From positions 1 through 60,529 of the forward strand of contig JANSXP010000045.1 in NCBI GenBank assembly GCA_024742875.1: a stretch of DNA of 60,529 nucleotides. Reading direction: 5' to 3'. Positions 34,077 to 43,207 of the stretch are shown piece by piece. The DNA comes from Planctomycetaceae bacterium. GTDB taxonomy: Bacteria; Planctomycetota; Planctomycetia; Planctomycetales; Planctomycetaceae. Position 1 is the first letter of the stretch, and every line of letters begins with the position of its first letter. A program made the position numbers and the translations under genes. The notes below the pieces were generated by a model. The model was not told the DNA's origin. It saw only the letters and a list, made by a program, of their open reading frames with translations, and did not search any database.

Positions 34077-35414
34077 ATGATTTTCCGTGTCTGTCTGTTT
34101 CTGCTGCTGGCTGCCCCTGTTGCGGCCGACGCCCCACCCAACATGCTCGTTATTCTGGCGGATGACCTGGGCTACGGTGATCTGGCCTGTCAGGGGGCCA
34201 CCGACATGCAGACGCCGCACCTGGATCGTCTGTTTGCTTCCGGGATGACGTTCGACAATTTTTATGCCAACTGCCCCGTGTGTTCGCCCACTCGCGCGGC
34301 GCTGCTTAGCGGTCGCTACCAGGAACTGGTGGGAGTTCCGGGCGTCATCCGCACGCATCGGGAAAACAACTGGGGTTATCTGGATCCTGGCACGCAGCTG
34401 CTGCCGGCCGTTGCCAAACAGCAGGGCTGTCACACGGCCATTATTGGCAAATGGCATCTGGGACTGCAGGCCCCCAATCGCCCGAACGAGCGCGGCTTTG
34501 ACCACTTCAAAGGATATCTGGGCGACATGATGGACGACTACTACAAGCATCGTCGTCACGGCATCAACTACATGGCGCATAACGAACAGGAAATCGATCC
34601 GCCAGGCCATGCCACCGATCTGTTCACACAATGGGCGATCGACTACCTGAACGAACGCCGCGACAGCCAGCAGCCGTTCCTGCTGTATCTGGCCTACAAC
34701 GCGCCGCACACCCCCATCCAGCCACCAAAAGACTGGGAACAGAAGGTACTGCAGCGAGAGCAGGGCATTAGTGGGCAGCGGGCCAAACTGGTCGCTCTGA
34801 TTGAACACATGGACGATGGCATCGGCCGCGTGCTGGCCGCGCTGCAGGCGAACGGTCAGGCGGACAACACCATTGTCGTGTTTACGTCCGACAATGGCGG
34901 CCAGCTGAACGTCGGCGCCAACAACGGTCCACTGCGTGATGGCAAGCAAAGCGTGTATGAAGGTGGCCTGAAAGTACCGACGGCCGTGCGGTGGCCGGGA
35001 AAAATCGCGCCCGGCAGCCGCAGCAGTCTGCGGGCGATGTCGATGGACATTCTGCCGACACTGTTTGCCGCCAGCCAGGTGGATCTGCCAGCCGACCGTC
35101 CGCTCGACGGTCGCAGTTTTCTGCCCACTCTGCTGGGCAAATCACAGGAGCCTCTGCGTTCGCAGCTGTTCTTCTGCCGCCGGGAAGGTGGCCTGCGATA
35201 TGGGGGCAAGACAATTGAAGCGGTCATCGACGGCCCGTGGAAGCTGCTGCAGAACTCCCCCTGGGCGCCGCTGGAACTGTACAATCTGGACGACGATCCG
35301 CAGGAAACGAACAACCTGTTCAGCAAAAACAAAGCCGTCGTCAACCGCCTCAACGCCGCCATGAGAAAACAACTCCAGCGCGGCGGCCAGGTCCCCTGGC
35401 AGCGGCCGGAATAA
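34077..35414 (+). CDS. Exported type I sulfatase (CSPTR motif)
   Basis: The ATG at 34077 opens onto a short signal peptide (MIFRVCLFLLLAAPVAADAP). The 445-residue enzyme has PPNMLVILADDLGYGD with the metal-binding Asp pair, CSPTR (Cys69 to Arg73) in CPVCSPTRAALLSGRY, IIGKWHLGL with the catalytic Lys/His, LAYNAPHTPIQPP and TSDNGG. It ends with LYNLDDDPQETNNL, the usual C-terminal sulfatase signature. This is a classic arylsulfatase A-type layout, unlike the CTAGR pair. It lies about 15 kb from the other sulfatases and follows a TPR gene. Confidence 0.93.
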   Translation: MIFRVCLFLLLAAPVAADAPPNMLVILADDLGYGDLACQGATDMQTPHLDRLFASGMTFDNFYANCPVCSPTRAALLSGRYQELVGVPGVIRTHRENNWGYLDPGTQLLPAVAKQQGCHTAIIGKWHLGLQAPNRPNERGFDHFKGYLGDMMDDYYKHRRHGINYMAHNEQEIDPPGHATDLFTQWAIDYLNERRDSQQPFLLYLAYNAPHTPIQPPKDWEQKVLQREQGISGQRAKLVALIEHMDDGIGRVLAALQANGQADNTIVVFTSDNGGQLNVGANNGPLRDGKQSVYEGGLKVPTAVRWPGKIAPGSRSSLRAMSMDILPTLFAASQVDLPADRPLDGRSFLPTLLGKSQEPLRSQLFFCRREGGLRYGGKTIEAVIDGPWKLLQNSPWAPLELYNLDDDPQETNNLFSKNKAVVNRLNAAMRKQLQRGGQVPWQRPE

Positions 35415-35453
35415 CACACTGCCAGGGCGATCTCAGCCACCCGACCGCCCCCG

Positions 35454-36461
35454 TCAGTCGCTCACACGCTCCATCGTGTTAATGCTGATGTGTGGCCAGC
35501 GAATCAGGCCCGGCAGCCCGTCACGACGCGGGAAAAAGTCGAGGATCACGACCTGCAGGTACTGAAGCCGCAATCGGGCATTTCCGTCCTCATCCGTGTC
35601 TTCCAGTTCCTGAATCCAGAAGGTGGAATTCATGGAGGCCGCATCAGCCTGCCGTTCAATAAAGGGAATGTTCACAATACCGCCGGACTCCACTTCGGTA
35701 TCCACGTGCAGCGTCGTGGTGCGTTTGATCGACACTCCCGCGTTGGCGGCCGTCAGCAGAGCCGACGTGTCCGTGGGCAGGAAGCCGGGAAATCCGGCTC
35801 CGGTTACGGTGCCCTTAAACGGCTGATCCACGAAATGCTGATAGGGCTCCAGATACGGATTGTTCTGCAGATCCTGTGACACACCAATGGGCAGGGCGCT
35901 CACACTGGCGGGGATCTGCGGAGCGCCTGCTGTCGTGGAGCTGCGGCCCAGTGCGAGCACAGAGTTTCCGTGGGGAATGGACGCAAGGCGGCCAATATCA
36001 AGACCGTCCGTCTGCTCGTTCAGCATGTGCAGCCACAGCCCAGGCTCATGGTGAATGGCCAGGCCAGCCGCCCCCGCTTTGCCGCTGCGCGGAAAGTCGT
36101 CCGCCGCAACCTGATCGATCTTCTGTTCGTAGTCCAGCGTCACGACAAGCTGGTCGGCCTCTGATGTCGTCCCCGTTGCCGGATCCCGACGAATGCCGCG
36201 ATTGGGCACCCCCTTGTCAACCAGCGAGAACTGGAGTTCTTCGTTGTACTGATTCATCAGCACACGATAGTTGAAGCCCCCTCCAGACGGCGTGGCAAAC
36301 GGCAGAGCGATCAGATTCCACCCTCGACCAGGCAGCGTGGGGAGGTTGGCCCACTTGCCGGGCAGCAGACTCAGAGGACCAAGATCCTCGTCGCCGGACT
36401 GAGCGGGCGCCCGATGACGAGCCTGCGTCTTAAATTTCTGAACAAGTGATTCATCCATCAT
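35454..36461 (-). CDS. Heme-binding-annotated-type protein of uncertain function (335 aa)
   Basis: I place the start at the ATG at 36461 (GGAAG eight bases upstream); in-frame alternatives at 36500 and 36563 add up to 34 residues. The protein carries LGPLSLLPGKWANLPTLPGRGWNLIALPF, NEELQFSLVDKGVPNRG, HEPGLWLHMLNEQ and IPHGNSVLALGRS, which I recall from a family often labelled heme-binding, with a beta-barrel-like pattern; this is recall, not a search. No signal peptide is evident. It is divergent from the 855-residue unknown gene and its LodB-like partner with 320 bases between starts, so the three may be one system, with shared promoter space. Confidence 0.55.
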   Translation of the reverse strand: MMDESLVQKFKTQARHRAPAQSGDEDLGPLSLLPGKWANLPTLPGRGWNLIALPFATPSGGGFNYRVLMNQYNEELQFSLVDKGVPNRGIRRDPATGTTSEADQLVVTLDYEQKIDQVAADDFPRSGKAGAAGLAIHHEPGLWLHMLNEQTDGLDIGRLASIPHGNSVLALGRSSTTAGAPQIPASVSALPIGVSQDLQNNPYLEPYQHFVDQPFKGTVTGAGFPGFLPTDTSALLTAANAGVSIKRTTTLHVDTEVESGGIVNIPFIERQADAASMNSTFWIQELEDTDEDGNARLRLQYLQVVILDFFPRRDGLPGLIRWPHISINTMERVSD

Positions 36462-36781
36462 GAGCGTGCTTCCGCAAATCAGGGAAAGAAACAAAGACAT
36501 GTCACCTGAGGCGCCCCGCGGGCCAAAAGTGGCCATCGTCCGAATGGCAGCGTCCTCTGACACGAACCTACCCGCTTAGTCACGACCATTCCACCCACCC
36601 TACTCCGTCCTTTTTTATTTTCTCACACCACCACCTGTACACACCCTTAGTTCACTTGCAGCCACCGCTGCGCGCGACTAGCCTCACAGGAGTTTCGCAA
36701 CCGGGACGGCCGCCACAGACGTTTCCGACACGCCTGTCCACGGCAGTCTGCCCTGCAACCTCCATTCAGGACTCACGGGCT
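36462..36781. other. Divergent intergenic region of the flavoprotein locus
   Basis: About 320 bases between the 36461 and 36782 starts. If the longer start at 36563 is right it shrinks to about 220. It contains an AT-rich patch (36608-36622, CCTTTTTTATTTTCT) that stands out from the GC-rich surroundings, a likely place for promoter elements of one or both genes. No hairpin or gene is evident. Confidence 0.4.
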
Positions 36782-39349
36782 ATGGCACTAAAAAATGAGG
36801 TCTTTGACATCATCGGGCAGCTTGGACCGGCCGGCTGGACGGACCTGCTGAAACGGGTTACCGGCGGCCAGCTGGATCTGGAACAGGACACAGCCGACAA
36901 GCTGGAACTGGCGTTGTTGCAGCCAGTGACGGACCTCGATCGTTCTGTCCCTGGTTTTGGAGACGTCAACGGAACCGACCTCAGGGGCATCAGCGCCGGT
37001 CTGCCTTCCGCCAGCCTGCTTTATCACGCGCTGTCCAGCCCACTCGTGCGTCAGAAGGAAGATGGCAGCACCTTTGCGGCCGATGAGTGGGCGACTCCGG
37101 AACAGATCGCCACTGTCGAGAACTACATCTTCTCATTGCGGCAGACCAGTCTCGCCAGACTGCAGGCCACATGGACGGGACATCGCCTGGCGATCGTGGT
37201 GTTCTCTTCCAGCTACCGCCCCGCCGGAGAAACGGTTCATAAAAAACACGCTGATCTTTGCTTTTCCCGGACCGGCGTCGCCCGCGTAGGCACGCGTGAG
37301 CCACAGTACGCTCCTGCCATGCGGCAGTTTACGATGACGGCTGATGAAGCGAACGCCTGCCGGGTCGTTCCTGTTCAGTATTCGGCGTGGATTGCCGTCA
37401 AACTGCCGGGGTCTCGCGGCGATTTTGGCCCCATGCGTCCCCGGACTGACGACGACGCGCGGGAGTTCTGGGTGCCCGTGCACAAGCTGTTCGATGGAGA
37501 CGAATGCCTGCAGGGGCGAACCGTTTCTTTGCAGTTCCGGGAAGCTCACCTGAATCAGAAGATCCGCTACTTCCATGAAGAGCTGCTCGCTCGCGGCGTC
37601 GTCACCGGACACAGCCTGGGCGTGCTCGAGCAATCGCCCTTCACACTCAAGTCGGATCAGATTGCATCGATTGATGTCAAATCCGGGCGGCTCACACCCA
37701 TCGTTCATCCGGCCCTTGTGGCCGAGGCCTCGGATGGCGCTGAGGCTGTCACGTATCGGGTTCCGGAAGCGAAGACCTACGAAGCAGCCGGTGAATCACC
37801 GCTGAGTGTCGACACTTTCTTTTCTTCACTGGAAGCAAGGGTGCAGGGTTCCGATGGGCTCAGTTCGCGTCCCCTGCCGGAGTATGCCCATGCTCGAACG
37901 CGTGTCGTGAGCGGCGAAAAACGAGACCTCAACAGGACGCGCAACGTCGCCGGAACCGTCGGGAGCGGTCGGTATCGGGCGCTGCACTATCTCGATTTTG
38001 CGGGCGACGGGATCGTGTCTGTCGACGCGGACCGGCTGGGCACTGAACTGTCCACATACAGCGCTTACTCACTGGTGAGTGCGCCCGACTTTTTTCCGTT
38101 CGTCAGCCAGCGGGAACTGTCTGACTGGCCTCGAGGGCGCGACATCAAATGGAATGTGACACCGAACGTCCTGTCTGACACACGACTTCCGGCCAACTTC
38201 CGCTCTCATGATGCCTTCGAAACCGAACAGACGCGGGACGGGCAGGCCATGGAGGACACCATCACGGCCGTCGTTTCCCTGCCTCACGACCCCAGTGCCC
38301 CCGTGACGCAGCTGCGTGATGACGAAGTCGCGAGAATTTCCACACTGCCCGACGGCGCGGCCGGCGTCTTTGCCCCCGGCTGGGATGTGAGTCGCGATTC
38401 CACCAACAACATCGATCACCTGGCCGCCTACGGACTGGGGACCCCATTCCCGGAAGACGCCAAACTGTGTGCGGCACTGAGTTCTTTCTGGCCGGCTGTT
38501 GCCCCGGATATTACTCGCGTCTACTGGCCGACGGCACGGGAAACGCTCGCCGGGCGACGAACCATCGTTCCCCTTTCGGACGAAGAAGTGGGAATTGTTG
38601 GCGGACCGTCCGGCTGGGACGGAGACCGCGGGCCATTGTATGACGCAGCGGCCGGCACAGTGACCTACAAACACATTGATTACGTTGATTACGTGACGAC
38701 CGCGCTGGACGGCGGCTACAACTTCTCTCATCTGGCAGCGCTGGATTCCGCCCATTACAAGTCCCGAATCACGTGTCTGGATGCTGCCAGAGGGGCACTG
38801 CTCGCGGACATTCTGACTCCCGCAGTCGCCGCCCTGAGTGCGAATGATCGGCAGAACGCGCTGCGTTCGTTTGTCAGACAGGTCACGCGCAACGATGGAC
38901 TGACGCCCATCCTGGGAGATGACCTCAATCGTCAGGCCACGCCGTTTTCTCTGCGGAGCTTTCTGGAAGGCCCGTTTGTGACCACACTGCGCGATCTGGG
39001 CCTCGATCACGGCCAGGCAGAAGCATTCGCATCGCAGCTGATCCCGACATTCGCGCGGGTCGTCTCGGTCGATCGTTCCGTAACGCGGGAAGAACTGGGA
39101 GCCCTGGCATCCAGTTACCACCTGGTGTCTTTTCGGGAAATTGACAGCGACGATGCCGACTATGTGGCCGCTCGCGACGGGGCCCCCGTGACCGACGCAA
39201 TCTCTCACCGTCTGATTTTCGTTCTTCCCGGCAACAGCCGCCCGGTCAGCGTGGACGTTGACGGAACCTCGATCGCTCAACAGCGACAGGTCGATGTGGC
39301 TCAGTCTGTCACCTACTTTTCTGACGGTGTTCGCGCATGGCAGGGATGA
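36782..39349 (+). CDS. Large protein of unknown function (855 aa), partner of a LodB-like flavoprotein
   Basis: The ATG at 36782 (MALKNEVFDIIGQLGPAGW) is preferred over an upstream TTG. No signal peptide or transmembrane helix is seen, so it is probably cytoplasmic or exported by another route. Recognisable blocks are LPSASLLYHALSSPLVRQ and VENYIFSLRQTSLARLQ in the first 130 residues, APGWDVSRDS, GLGTPFPEDAKLCAALSSF, then SGWDGDRGP, and IDYVDYVTTALDG. One Cys (563) is followed by several Trp (570, 582, 612) in the most conserved-looking part. The downstream gene overlaps its stop and encodes a flavoprotein of the LodB kind, whose known relatives modify a Trp to make a cysteine tryptophylquinone cofactor. 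I do not see LodA-type signatures, so the partner role is an inference. Function is otherwise unknown. Confidence 0.7.
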   Translation: MALKNEVFDIIGQLGPAGWTDLLKRVTGGQLDLEQDTADKLELALLQPVTDLDRSVPGFGDVNGTDLRGISAGLPSASLLYHALSSPLVRQKEDGSTFAADEWATPEQIATVENYIFSLRQTSLARLQATWTGHRLAIVVFSSSYRPAGETVHKKHADLCFSRTGVARVGTREPQYAPAMRQFTMTADEANACRVVPVQYSAWIAVKLPGSRGDFGPMRPRTDDDAREFWVPVHKLFDGDECLQGRTVSLQFREAHLNQKIRYFHEELLARGVVTGHSLGVLEQSPFTLKSDQIASIDVKSGRLTPIVHPALVAEASDGAEAVTYRVPEAKTYEAAGESPLSVDTFFSSLEARVQGSDGLSSRPLPEYAHARTRVVSGEKRDLNRTRNVAGTVGSGRYRALHYLDFAGDGIVSVDADRLGTELSTYSAYSLVSAPDFFPFVSQRELSDWPRGRDIKWNVTPNVLSDTRLPANFRSHDAFETEQTRDGQAMEDTITAVVSLPHDPSAPVTQLRDDEVARISTLPDGAAGVFAPGWDVSRDSTNNIDHLAAYGLGTPFPEDAKLCAALSSFWPAVAPDITRVYWPTARETLAGRRTIVPLSDEEVGIVGGPSGWDGDRGPLYDAAAGTVTYKHIDYVDYVTTALDGGYNFSHLAALDSAHYKSRITCLDAARGALLADILTPAVAALSANDRQNALRSFVRQVTRNDGLTPILGDDLNRQATPFSLRSFLEGPFVTTLRDLGLDHGQAEAFASQLIPTFARVVSVDRSVTREELGALASSYHLVSFREIDSDDADYVAARDGAPVTDAISHRLIFVLPGNSRPVSVDVDGTSIAQQRQVDVAQSVTYFSDGVRAWQG

Positions 39350-40392
39350 TGACCAGCCACGTTGTCATTGCCGGAGCTGGTCCGGCCGGTTGTGCTGCGG
39401 CCATTGCGCTGGCCACCGGCGGCGTCCGTGTGACCATCGTGGAGCCCGCCGTTTTTCCCCGTCATCGACCGGGCGAGTCGCTGCACCCTGGCGTGGAACC
39501 GATACTGCAAAAACTGGGCGTCGACGAGGCTGTCAACGCGGCCGGATTCCATCGTCACTCCGGCTGCATGAATGGCTGGAACGGGGAACCTCGATTTGAG
39601 CCTTTTGGGAATGATGAAGCCGGCCCGTGGCTCGGCTATCAGGCGCAGCGGAGTCGGTTTGACGCGATCCTGCTGCAGGCCGCCGAGCGCCTGGGGGCGA
39701 CCGTGGTCCCCGATCGTGTCCGGCGGGTTCACTGCCAGCGTAACGGACACCTTTCCACACGGGCAGTCATCCATTCTGACACACACGAGTGGACGGCTGA
39801 CTGGGTTCTTGACGGCAGTGGCGCCACAGCGGTCGTCGCCCGCGGCCATGGAGTGAATGTCACTCGGCACTCCGGCCCACTCACCGCTCACTACGGTTAT
39901 GTGGATCATTCTGCCACACCACGCCGCTATCCCGACCCATTGCTGCAGCGCGACGGCAAACGCTGGACGTGGATTGCCGAAGTGCATGAATCGCTGTGCG
40001 CGTGGGTGACCGTGCAGCCTGGCCAGACTCCGCCTGACGACTGCCCGATCGAACTGCGGGGATGTCCCGTCATTCAGCCAGTTCGCGGCTGCGACGTGAC
40101 CTGGAGAATACGCGATCGGCTGGCCGCCCCCGGGTGGATGCTGCTGGGAGATGCGGCGGCTGTCCTGGATCCAGCCAGTTCACACGGCGTGCTGCGGGGC
40201 CTGATGTCGGGCATGCAGGCCGCCCATCTGCTGCTGACACACTGGCAACAGGGAATTCCCGTCGATGACATCACGCAAAGTTATGACGCCTGGCTGCGAG
40301 ACTGGTTTGGGCGGGATGTGTCCCGGCTGCGGCAGCTCTACGGGAGTTCGCAGACAGGCGAGGAAGTTACCGTAACCCCGGCCGCGATCTGA
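39346..40392 (+). CDS. LodB/halogenase-like FAD-dependent oxidoreductase
   Basis: The start ATG at 39346 overlaps the stop of the 855-residue gene (ATGA); 39337 and 39349 are alternatives. The protein of about 348 residues has the FAD-binding GxGxxG motif in VVIAGAGPAGCAAAIALATGG, then PRHRPGESLHPGVEPILQKLG, and near the C-terminus GDAAAVLDPASSHGVLRGL, both hallmarks of LodB and related tryptophan-halogenase-like flavoproteins. No halogenase WxWxIP motif is seen. LodB-type proteins act in trans on a Trp of their partner oxidase. The tight overlap with the upstream gene supports a partner function. No oxygenase partner reductase gene is near. Confidence 0.85.
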   Translation: MMTSHVVIAGAGPAGCAAAIALATGGVRVTIVEPAVFPRHRPGESLHPGVEPILQKLGVDEAVNAAGFHRHSGCMNGWNGEPRFEPFGNDEAGPWLGYQAQRSRFDAILLQAAERLGATVVPDRVRRVHCQRNGHLSTRAVIHSDTHEWTADWVLDGSGATAVVARGHGVNVTRHSGPLTAHYGYVDHSATPRRYPDPLLQRDGKRWTWIAEVHESLCAWVTVQPGQTPPDDCPIELRGCPVIQPVRGCDVTWRIRDRLAAPGWMLLGDAAAVLDPASSHGVLRGLMSGMQAAHLLLTHWQQGIPVDDITQSYDAWLRDWFGRDVSRLRQLYGSSQTGEEVTVTPAAI

Positions 40393-40515
40393 TCGCCCCA
40401 GCCTTCTGTCGCCTGACACTCGTGCCTCATCTTGTCCTCCTGCCCCTCAGTCCGTTCGTGTGAGCGTCAGTCAGCGTTTCGCAAAGCAACCTGTCTCTGA
40501 GAATCCCGGCACCCA

Positions 40516-41145
40516 CTACTTCCACCATTCGGGCTGTTTGAAGATGTCTTCCACCTTGATGGTGAAGCCCGGCAGGGTGCTGCCGCCATCGAGATTTTGC
40601 CAGGTGCCCAGCGCGAGGGTCTCCGCATTGGCGTGGATCACCTGCACCTCTTTTTTCATCGGATCGGGCACCCAGATGGTCTGAACGCCAAGTTGCGCGT
40701 AAGCCCGTGTGCGGGATCGCATTTCGGAACGCCGATCGTTGGCGGACGCCACATCAATCACCAGACGAGGCACCTGGACGGCAATCGCGTTGTCGGCCTC
40801 TTCAAACTGCCGCCCCTCACAAAAGTAGCTCATCGCCGGGCACAGGAGCGTGTCCGGATCCTTCGCCACGTGCAGCGCGATCTGAGGGCACGCATAGCCA
40901 ATGTCCTGATCGTCGGCCTTCGTAAACCACTCTGCCAGAGCGCGGCTGAGATTCAGGATCGTGGTGCCGTGCGCATCGTCGGGCGCTTCCATCAGCACCG
41001 CGCGGCCTTCGTGAAGCTCGTGCCAGCGACCACCGTCGGGAAGTTCACTGCGAACATGGATGAATTGTTCGGCCGTCATGCGGTCGGAGCTGATCACGGT
41101 GCTGCCTGTATCAGAATCATGGTGAATCACTGGTAGGACAGCCAC
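40516..41145 (-). CDS. Uma2-family (DUF820) putative nuclease-fold protein
   Basis: The 209-residue protein may start at GTG 41145 or at ATG 41079 (MTAEQFIHVRSEL). Uma2 signatures are WHELHEGRAVLMEAPDDAHG, the core PRLVIDVASANDRRSEM with a conserved Asp/Glu pattern, and YAQLGVQTIWVPDPMKKEVQVI. The fold is PD-(D/E)xK-like; members are abundant in cyanobacteria and planctomycetes and have no established role. It is convergent with the flavoprotein gene and not linked to the flagellar genes by strand or spacing beyond proximity. Confidence 0.85.
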   Translation of the reverse strand: MAVLPVIHHDSDTGSTVISSDRMTAEQFIHVRSELPDGGRWHELHEGRAVLMEAPDDAHGTTILNLSRALAEWFTKADDQDIGYACPQIALHVAKDPDTLLCPAMSYFCEGRQFEEADNAIAVQVPRLVIDVASANDRRSEMRSRTRAYAQLGVQTIWVPDPMKKEVQVIHANAETLALGTWQNLDGGSTLPGFTIKVEDIFKQPEWWK

Positions 41146-41309
41146 GAAGCAGCGTCCCAGCGTCGGCGGCAGACGCCGACTGTGACAGGATTCTAGTCAC
41201 CTGCCGCCATTTCAGCCAGGCGGTACGGGCGGTGTCAGCTGCGCAAATTTCCCGATTCACACCCTCTGTCCCACAGGGTAGCCTGCGTGAGTACCGGCGG
41301 CCGAATGGT

Positions 41310-41615
41310 CTAGTCGGCAACCGTCTGCTGGGCCAGATAGCCGGTGAACAGCTTGTGCAGTCGTCCACGGCCCAGCATCACGGCCGCATGAACAGGGTCG
41401 TCAATGCGACGGCGATGCACGGGCAGTGACTGGTTGGCCAGCGACAGCACATGCTGCTGAATGGGCTGAAAGCTGACCAGTTGCTGGCCCACTTCCCGCG
41501 CTCCCACCTCTTCGTTTTCGATGCGGCGGCAGATCATCTCGGCCAGATTCTTTTCTGCGGCCGACATCACATACGGCGCTTCAAGACGTCCATGGGGTTG
41601 ATCAAATCGCTGCAT
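41310..41615 (-). CDS. Small HDOD-like protein downstream of flgL
   Basis: AGGAG nine bases before the ATG at 41615 supports this start; an earlier in-frame GTG lies at 41672. The 101-residue product has VQRQL-free sequence resembling an HDOD half-domain: QQLVSFQPIQQHVLSLANQS and IDDPVHAAVMLGRGRLHKLF, as in the helix pair around the HDOD core. HDOD domains are usually about 200 residues, so this is a fragment or a divergent small protein. It sits 88 bases after flgL on the same strand and may be part of its transcript. Alternative: an unrelated small flagellar-associated protein. Confidence 0.55.
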   Translation of the reverse strand: MQRFDQPHGRLEAPYVMSAAEKNLAEMICRRIENEEVGAREVGQQLVSFQPIQQHVLSLANQSLPVHRRRIDDPVHAAVMLGRGRLHKLFTGYLAQQTVAD

Positions 41616-41703
41616 GACGAGGGGCTCCTGCGGGAAAGTCGGTCGTCGTGAGGGGTCTGCAATGACCGCCACCTGAAGTTTGCGCGGTCATCGGGTGAGA
41701 TGT

Positions 41704-43146
41704 TTAGTTCAGAAAGTCAATCAGATTGGGGCCGGTGACCAGCCGCACGGCGGCCATCGTGTACTGCTGCAGATTGAGCGTATCCTGCAGCTGAATCGCT
41801 GCCACCGAGTAGTCAACCGCCGTGGTTTCCGCCAGCGACAGTTCGTGGGCCAGCTTTTGCTCGTCATTGAGCGTGGCCATTTGATCGAAACGCTCCAGGT
41901 TGACCGACTGCACGCCGATTTCCTGCAGCAGATTGTCATTGATCCGGTCCAGATCATCGATCCGCCGGCCGATGGCCGCATCGTGCGTGGCTCCCGGCAA
42001 ATCACGGGCATTGAGCAGGTCTTCCTTCAGAGCAACAATCGTCTGAAACGCATCAAAGGTGCCCGTGAATTCCAGTTCGGCCGAAGACGTGTTGCGCGTG
42101 CCCGAAGTGTTCAGATAAATCACCGAGCCGTCGCGGGCATCTGTGACTTCCTGATTGTCTTCAAAGGTGATCGGATGGCTGGACGCCCCCCCATCGACTG
42201 ACAGTGAACCGGAGGCAATGATGTCGATGTCTCCGGAATAGCCGGCCGTAATGGCTGTGGTGTCAATGTAGACCACTTCGCCCGTCGGACCGGTCACCTG
42301 CAAATCGGTGTCGGCCGAAGTAAAGGCCACTTCCACTCCATTGTTCAGACGCACGGTGCCCGAAGCTCCCGTGCCACTGGTGTCATTAATCGTGAGCGTA
42401 TGTGTGCCGCGCTGACCGATCACGGTGTCCGATGCCGACGAAGAAACGCCCGCATCCACGCCTGAAGTGCCCAGGTATTCGGTGGCCAGGTGCTGAATTT
42501 CAATAGAGTGAAAGCCGATCGCCGAGCTGCCACCGGTTCCCGGCGCGATGCCGTTATCTCCGAGGAACTCCACCGGCCCTCGAATGGCGCCGCCGAAGAC
42601 ATCCAGCCCGGGCTGCAGCGAAGTGGAGGTTTCACGACCGGTGATGTACAGCTGCAGTGGGTCCTGATTGCCGGCATAGGTGGACGTGTTGGACGTGCTG
42701 ATGGACTCTGGATAGGGACGATCTCCCGTTCGCGTGCCGGCAAACAAAAAGCCGTTGACGTCTTCGGTGTTGGCAATCGTCGTGAGCTGCTCCAGCACAC
42801 CGTCCAGCTCTGCGGCGATAATATTGATCTCGCTTTCGTCGGTCGACTGCCGAGCACTGAGCGCGAGTGTTTTGGCTCGGACGATTAGCTGCTGGGCGTC
42901 TCGCGTCTGGATGTGGGCCTGTTCCAGGCGGGCCGTGTTCTGGTTGAGCGATTCGGCGTGCTGCTCAAACCGGCTGACGCGATCCGCTTCCACCAGGGCC
43001 TTGCGGACCAGCGCCGGATCGTCGGACGGGCGTTCAGCCTTGAGCCCTGTCGACAGCTGTCGCTGCAGATCCTGCAGCTGAGCCGACTGCTTAGACAGTT
43101 CGCGAATCGAAAAATCGCTCAAACTGGATGATGTGATGCGAAACAT
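41704..43146 (-). CDS. flgL: Flagellar hook-associated protein 3 (hook-filament junction)
   Basis: GGAGG seven bases upstream supports the ATG at 43146. The 480-residue protein has a flagellin-type N-terminus (MFRITSSSLSDFSIRELSKQSAQL, RQLSTGLKAERPSDDP) and a flagellin-like C-terminal helix (LNDEQKLAHELSLAETTAVDYS, AIQLQDTLNLQQYTMAAVRL), with NGFLFAGTRTGDRP typical of FlgL. It is much longer than enteric FlgL (about 317), owing to a central beta-rich insert with repeated Ser/Gly/Thr segments. It follows flgK by 61 bases. Confidence 0.93.
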   Translation of the reverse strand: MFRITSSSLSDFSIRELSKQSAQLQDLQRQLSTGLKAERPSDDPALVRKALVEADRVSRFEQHAESLNQNTARLEQAHIQTRDAQQLIVRAKTLALSARQSTDESEINIIAAELDGVLEQLTTIANTEDVNGFLFAGTRTGDRPYPESISTSNTSTYAGNQDPLQLYITGRETSTSLQPGLDVFGGAIRGPVEFLGDNGIAPGTGGSSAIGFHSIEIQHLATEYLGTSGVDAGVSSSASDTVIGQRGTHTLTINDTSGTGASGTVRLNNGVEVAFTSADTDLQVTGPTGEVVYIDTTAITAGYSGDIDIIASGSLSVDGGASSHPITFEDNQEVTDARDGSVIYLNTSGTRNTSSAELEFTGTFDAFQTIVALKEDLLNARDLPGATHDAAIGRRIDDLDRINDNLLQEIGVQSVNLERFDQMATLNDEQKLAHELSLAETTAVDYSVAAIQLQDTLNLQQYTMAAVRLVTGPNLIDFLN

Positions 43147-43207
43147 AGTGTGCCTCCTGCGGTGTCCCACGCATCGTCTGGCAGACGCATGCGGTTTACC
43201 GGCCCTC

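Noticed and set aside
38069-39280. Minus-strand open frame of 403 codons
   Set aside because: Antisense to the 855-residue gene, which has the overlapping flavoprotein partner.
36782-39349. The 855-residue protein as a phage tail sheath or other prophage protein
   Set aside because: No phage genes lie nearby and the coupled gene is a metabolic-type flavoprotein; not fully excluded.
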